Origin: Dehalococcoidia bacterium
GTDB taxonomy: Bacteria; Chloroflexota; Dehalococcoidia; GIF9; AB-539-J10
Assembly: GCA_023129815.1 (NCBI GenBank)
Contig: JAGMBH010000117.1
Coordinates: 1-7,490, forward strand
Reading direction: 5' to 3'
DNA length: 7,490 bases
In this document: positions 4,961-7,490 of the stretch, piece by piece
Layout of the letters: every line of letters begins with the position of its first letter
Position numbering within the stretch: the first letter of the stretch is position 1
Notes under the pieces: model-generated
Told to the model about the DNA's origin: nothing
The model's database searches: none
The model's input: only the letters and a program-made list of their open reading frames with translations
Translations under genes and position numbers: made by a program

Positions 4961-5878
4961 TTAAGGGCGGGGTAGAAGGCCCGCTGCCTCTATTATCTCA
5001 GGCACAGTCTCCTCCCACTCAATAGCCATGAGATGAATACCAGCTACACCTTTGATCTGGCGCACCTGATTGATAATATCAACACAGAGCTTAATCCCTT
5101 CCTTTGAGACTCGCTCTTTGGGCACACCACGGAGGCGTTCAATAATGCTATCAGGGACATCCATCCCAGGGACTTTGGTCTTCATATACCTTGCTGCGCC
5201 TACTGATTTTATTGGAGCAACCCCGGCAAGGATTTTTACCTTCTCATGTAATCCCCTATCGCACACACGCTTCATCCACTCGGCAAACTTATCCATATTG
5301 TAGACGATCTGAGTTTGAATAAAATCCGCCCCTGCGGCTACTTTCTTGGCAAGACGAATTACTCTAAACTCGAAAGGATCGGCGAAGGGATTGGCAGCTG
5401 CCCCTGTGAAAAGGTTTGGCTCAACCGCCATCTCGTCACCACACTGGAACTTCTTTTCATCCCTCATATCCTTTACCACCTTGAGGAATTGGATGGAATC
5501 GAGGTCAAAGACGCCTTTAGCCATAGGATGATTGCCGAATTTCTGGTGGTCGCCAGTGAGGCACAAGATATTATTTATACCTAATGCTGCCGCGCCTAAT
5601 ATGTCCATCTGAAGGGCAATGCGATTTCTATCCCGACAAGTCATTTGAACAATAGGGTCTAAGCCTTCTTCTTTTCCAATAAGGCAAGCTGCCCAACTTG
5701 ACATGCGCACCACAGCCGTCTGACCATCAGTAACATTAAAAGCATCGATATACCCTTTAAGCATCTTTGCCTTCCTTCTAATCACCTCAGGGTCGGCGCT
5801 TGCCGGTGGTCCTATTTCGCCAGTGACAGCGAAATGCCCAGCTTCAAGCACCCCCTCCAAATTGCTCTTGGTCTTCAT
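4961..5878 (-). CDS. metF: Methylenetetrahydrofolate reductase, catalytic subunit
   Basis: A 305-residue cytoplasmic FAD-dependent TIM-barrel enzyme that reduces 5,10-methylene-THF to 5-methyl-THF in the methyl branch of the Wood-Ljungdahl pathway (or for methionine synthesis). Key residues are intact: E21 in VTGEIGPP (E. coli Glu28), D110 in CLTGD (Asp120) and QTQ near 185-195. Other landmarks are MTCRDRNRIALQ (79-90), typical of the short acetogen-type MetF that pairs with MetV, and FDLDSIQ. The start is well supported: TAAGGAGG ends four bases before the ATG. It lies 186 bp downstream of metV in the same direction, the usual metV-metF partnership. That spacer carries a REP-like double hairpin and two further stem-loops, so expression relative to metV may be adjusted there. 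It is probably the functional copy of the two in this window. Confidence 0.95.
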   Translation of the reverse strand: MKTKSNLEGVLEAGHFAVTGEIGPPASADPEVIRRKAKMLKGYIDAFNVTDGQTAVVRMSSWAACLIGKEEGLDPIVQMTCRDRNRIALQMDILGAAALGINNILCLTGDHQKFGNHPMAKGVFDLDSIQFLKVVKDMRDEKKFQCGDEMAVEPNLFTGAAANPFADPFEFRVIRLAKKVAAGADFIQTQIVYNMDKFAEWMKRVCDRGLHEKVKILAGVAPIKSVGAARYMKTKVPGMDVPDSIIERLRGVPKERVSKEGIKLCVDIINQVRQIKGVAGIHLMAIEWEETVPEIIEAAGLLPRP

Positions 5879-5896
5879 CCTACCTCCTTACTTGAT

Positions 5897-5951
5897 TGAG
5901 GCTGTTTAATTTTGCCTCAGATTCAAAACTGGATTGGCCTCATCCAGTTTT
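5897..5951 (-). promoter_or_regulatory. Two stem-loops in the metF leader with a possible alternative pairing
   Basis: Read on the minus strand, a perfect 10-bp stem (AAAACTGGAT with ATCCAGTTTT, 5951-5942 and 5934-5925) encloses a 7-base loop containing GAGGC. A second stem (TGAGGC with GCCTCA, 5919-5914 and 5902-5897) follows and ends six bases before the TAAGGAGG ribosome site. The loop GAGGC of the first hairpin could pair with the same GCCTC used by the second stem, so the two states exclude each other. The first stem ends in TTTT but has no long U-run, so it is at best a weak terminator. An attenuator or RNA-stability role is possible but unproven. Confidence 0.4.
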
Positions 5952-5976
5952 AATACTCTTCACCTCCAAGATTCTC

Positions 5977-6024
5977 GTAGCGCGACCCTTTAGGGTCGTG
6001 CACGAGGCTAAAGCCTCGTACTAC
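5977..6024. repeat. REP-pair (BIME-like) double hairpin
   Basis: Two neighbouring hairpins, CGACCCT/AGGGTCG (5983-5998) and ACGAGGCT/AGCCTCGT (6002-6019), are flanked by GTAG at 5977-5980 and CTAC at 6021-6024, that is, GTAG facing inward on both strands. GTAG followed by a palindrome is the hallmark of REP elements mobilised by REP-associated tyrosine transposases, and two in opposite orientation form a BIME. The two hairpins differ in stem sequence but share the layout. The element lies between metV and metF. No transposase gene is present in the window. Confidence 0.65.
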
Positions 6025-6064
6025 ATTTTTAAACACCCTTTGATCCTGAAAGGTCTTCGAATTT

Positions 6065-6715
6065 TTAGAGGCCCCTTTTTACTGGTGGACCGGCAATAAG
6101 GCTTACACTCCAGTTTTTCGGTGCCACAATCTTCTCCAGCTTGTCAAGTTGCCCTAATTTAGTTAACCTCTCAATAATCAATTGCCAGGCGCAAGGAATG
6201 CTCGGATCAACCTCACACTTACCGCCTTGCGAGCCGCCACAAGGACCGTTAAGCAGATGTTTGGAACATCTGGCAATGGGGCAGATGCCACCTGTGAAGT
6301 CCAACATGCAGTCACCACACTCAAGACAGCGTTCTGCTTCCTTCCATTCAGCATGGGCACCGCCAGAGGATAAGGTATTACAGCCAGGATGTACAACTTT
6401 ATCTGTCACTCCTGCCACTGTTTGCACACCAATACCACAGGTAAGCACCAAAATCGAATCCGCAGCCTTCATCTCCTTCTGGTGAGTTTTTAACTTCATT
6501 CTGGTCAACGTTTCATTGCATACCATATCGATGAGGGAGAAACCGGTAACAGATTTACTCTGCCCCTCTAAGGTGTGTTTCATTTCCAGCACTTGCTTCT
6601 CCCCGCCACTCTCACAGCCTTCAGCGCATCCTTTACAGCCAATGAGAAAAATATTCTTTTCGCCATCAAGGTAGTTCAAAATTTCCTCCAGTGGTTTTTG
6701 CTCCGAAATTAACAT
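6065..6715 (-). CDS. metV: MetV, methylenetetrahydrofolate reductase C-terminal-domain (iron-sulfur) subunit
   Basis: A 216-residue Cys-rich protein of the MTHFR_C type that partners MetF in acetogens and related anaerobes. It passes electrons to the MetF flavin and has no folate site of its own. The N-terminal part has C27-x2-C30-x3-C34, then C66, C93 and C112. The C-terminal part carries the family signature C130-x2-C133-x2-C136, C145-P, C150 with KHLLNGPCGG (152-161), C167 and C175-A-W. This many paired cysteines supports metal or [4Fe-4S] binding. The ATG at 6715 is chosen over one at 6720 because AAGGAGAG sits at proper distance and the 6720 ATG hits a stop after three codons. It follows the hydrogenase protease gene by 42 bp, with no terminator seen, and precedes metF, so hydrogenase, protease, MetV and MetF may share transcripts. 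Confidence 0.93.
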   Translation of the reverse strand: MLISEQKPLEEILNYLDGEKNIFLIGCKGCAEGCESGGEKQVLEMKHTLEGQSKSVTGFSLIDMVCNETLTRMKLKTHQKEMKAADSILVLTCGIGVQTVAGVTDKVVHPGCNTLSSGGAHAEWKEAERCLECGDCMLDFTGGICPIARCSKHLLNGPCGGSQGGKCEVDPSIPCAWQLIIERLTKLGQLDKLEKIVAPKNWSVSLIAGPPVKRGL

Positions 6716-6729
6716 TTCATCTCTCCTTT

Positions 6730-6759
6730 CTGATAGCTATCAGCTGACAGCTTTCAGCT
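6730..6759. repeat. Four AGCT motifs at exact 7-bp period with a 14-bp palindrome
   Basis: AGCT occurs at 6735, 6742, 6749 and 6756, each exactly seven bases apart, within a degenerate heptamer array. One end forms the perfect palindrome CTGATAGCTATCAG (6730-6743). The array fills most of the 42-bp gap between the protease gene and metV, includes bases of the protease stop codon and lies just upstream of the metV ribosome site (6721-6728). Its function is unknown; it resembles an intergenic heptamer repeat rather than a terminator. Confidence 0.6.
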
Positions 6760-7192
6760 AACTAAGTTCTGCTAATATCGTCTCCACTATCCGAGGTATC
6801 TTCTCTTGAAGCTCAGGCGATAATTCCAAACCCCACTCTATCTCTTTGGGCTCAACCCCAATAATGATGGTCTCGCCTATGTTATGCAAAAGTCTCATTA
6901 ACAGCAAATTGTCTATTAAGCCTATATCGTGAAGGGATAGAAATGACTTTTGTCCTAGAGCTATATCATCAAGACGAAAGCGATAAACTTCTCCTGGCAC
7001 CCCTCCCCCCTTAGCAGCATCCACTACAATCAATTTAGCGGCATCCTCGAGGAACAATATATTTGGGGATGTCCCACCATCTATCACCTTTGTATTGGGA
7101 AGGGGAATTTTCTCCAAAGCGTGGGCGACATGGCACCCCACTCCCTCGTCCTTCAATAAGATATTCCCTATTCCCAGAATGATGGTTTCCAT
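6758..7192 (-). CDS. [NiFe] hydrogenase maturation endopeptidase (HyaD/HybD/HycI family)
   Basis: A 144-residue soluble protease that removes the C-terminal peptide from the hydrogenase large subunit after nickel insertion. Motifs in order: GIGN (7-10), DEGVG with E16, DGGT (38-41), VVDAAK with D58, LHD with H88, then GVEP and LELSPEL. E16, D58 and H88 line up with the nickel-binding Glu16, Asp62 and His93 of E. coli HybD. Length and order are normal for the family. It starts 16 bp after the stop of the large subunit gene, so the two are almost certainly co-transcribed and that subunit, which keeps a cleavable tail, is its likely substrate. AAGGA and AGAG lie upstream of the ATG. The TAG stop falls in the AGCT array before metV. 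Confidence 0.93.
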   Translation of the reverse strand: METIILGIGNILLKDEGVGCHVAHALEKIPLPNTKVIDGGTSPNILFLEDAAKLIVVDAAKGGGVPGEVYRFRLDDIALGQKSFLSLHDIGLIDNLLLMRLLHNIGETIIIGVEPKEIEWGLELSPELQEKIPRIVETILAELS

Positions 7193-7208
7193 TTCTCTTT
7201 TGTCCTTA

Positions 7209-7490
7209 TCAACAGATGCGATATACCCCTAGATCATTCCCTTTAGGGCTAATTAAATGTACGGCACAGGCTAAGCAGGGATCGAAGGAGCGCACAATGC
7301 GCACGATTTCAAAGGGATTAGCTTCATCCTTTATCTTGGCTCCTGTGATAGCCTGCTCAATAGGTCCAGGTTGTTCCCTATCATCTATAGGGGAGGCATT
7401 CCAGCTAGTGGGAGTAATGACTTGATAATTGGCAATTTTGCCCTCTTTTATCTCTATCCAATGTCCCAACGCTCCCCTGGCTGCCTCAGT
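7209..7490 (-). CDS. [NiFe] hydrogenase large subunit, C-terminal part (5' end outside window)
   Basis: The last 93 codons are present and the frame is open to the window edge. The sequence TEAARGALGHWIEI, PTSWNASP and RSFDPCLACAVH is the C-terminal half of the large subunit, and DPCLACAVH supplies the second pair of cysteines holding the Ni-Fe(CN)2CO centre. Fifteen residues follow the histidine (LISPKGNDLGVYRIC) and would be removed by the protease encoded just downstream. The wording GHWIEI...PTSWNASP...RSFDPCLACAVH matches uptake-type (group 1 or 2) enzymes better than the F420- or Hdr-linked group 3 (Mvh) forms as I remember them, but the N-terminal L1 motif is outside the window. The enzyme oxidises H2; its electron acceptor cannot be told from here. 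Confidence 0.93.
   Translation of the reverse strand, partial: TEAARGALGHWIEIKEGKIANYQVITPTSWNASPIDDREQPGPIEQAITGAKIKDEANPFEIVRIVRSFDPCLACAVHLISPKGNDLGVYRIC

Noticed and set aside
5961..5970. GGAGGTGA-like ribosome site on the minus strand upstream of metF, as the start of a small leader gene
   Set aside because: No start codon lies at a suitable distance; the nearest frames end after a few codons.
6141..6485. Plus-strand open frame opposite metV
   Set aside because: Its cysteines and prolines mirror the antisense of the MetV Cys/Gly-rich motifs; no independent support.
1..7490. CRISPR array, tRNA or rRNA genes, or a transposase gene
   Set aside because: No regularly spaced direct repeats with spacers, no cloverleaf or rRNA-like segments and no transposase motifs were seen on either strand.

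Overview
The window looks like a piece of a strictly anaerobic bacterial chromosome. It carries the methyl-branch enzymes of the reductive acetyl-CoA (Wood-Ljungdahl) pathway, heterodisulfide-reductase-type flavin/iron-sulfur subunits and a [NiFe] hydrogenase. Bacterial two-component signalling genes and Shine-Dalgarno sites argue against an archaeon. I cannot name the phylum from sequence alone. An uncultured acetogen or H2-dependent anaerobe (for example Chloroflexota or Desulfobacterota) would fit.

Layout. All protein genes but one are on the minus strand, so read from right to left. Positions 7490-6065 hold the C-terminus of a [NiFe] hydrogenase large subunit, its maturation endopeptidase and metV. 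After a 186-bp spacer with strong hairpins comes metF (5878-4961). Just downstream lies a 43-codon remnant (4921-4790) that starts like a DUF3786-type protein and breaks off in a short intergenic-type repeat. A second metF (3892-4821) is on the plus strand, tail-to-tail with the first. To its left, a minus-strand operon starts from a good sigma-70 promoter (3669-3697): a sensor histidine kinase with a CRP-like input domain, two stand-alone receiver proteins, a QmoA-like HdrA protein without the N-terminal domain, and the start of a second, apparently full-length HdrA that runs off position 1.

How it may work together. MetF and MetV form methylene-tetrahydrofolate reductase. In Moorella-type acetogens MetFV associates with Hdr subunits, and HdrA is the flavin subunit that splits electron pairs. 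Hydrogenase, MetFV and HdrA in one locus suggest H2-driven methylene-THF reduction, with the two-component genes perhaps tuning the Hdr module. That link is inference.

Most notable points: (1) the plus-strand MetF has Gln where its paralogue and the family have the catalytic Glu; (2) its last codons and stop lie in a repeat fragment that also cuts off the opposing DUF3786-like gene, pointing to a rearrangement; (3) the signalling genes overlap hdrA by one base; (4) there are several distinct palindromic or periodic intergenic elements, namely a REP-pair-like double hairpin, a 7-bp-period AGCT array and a TGTCA-bounded repeat.
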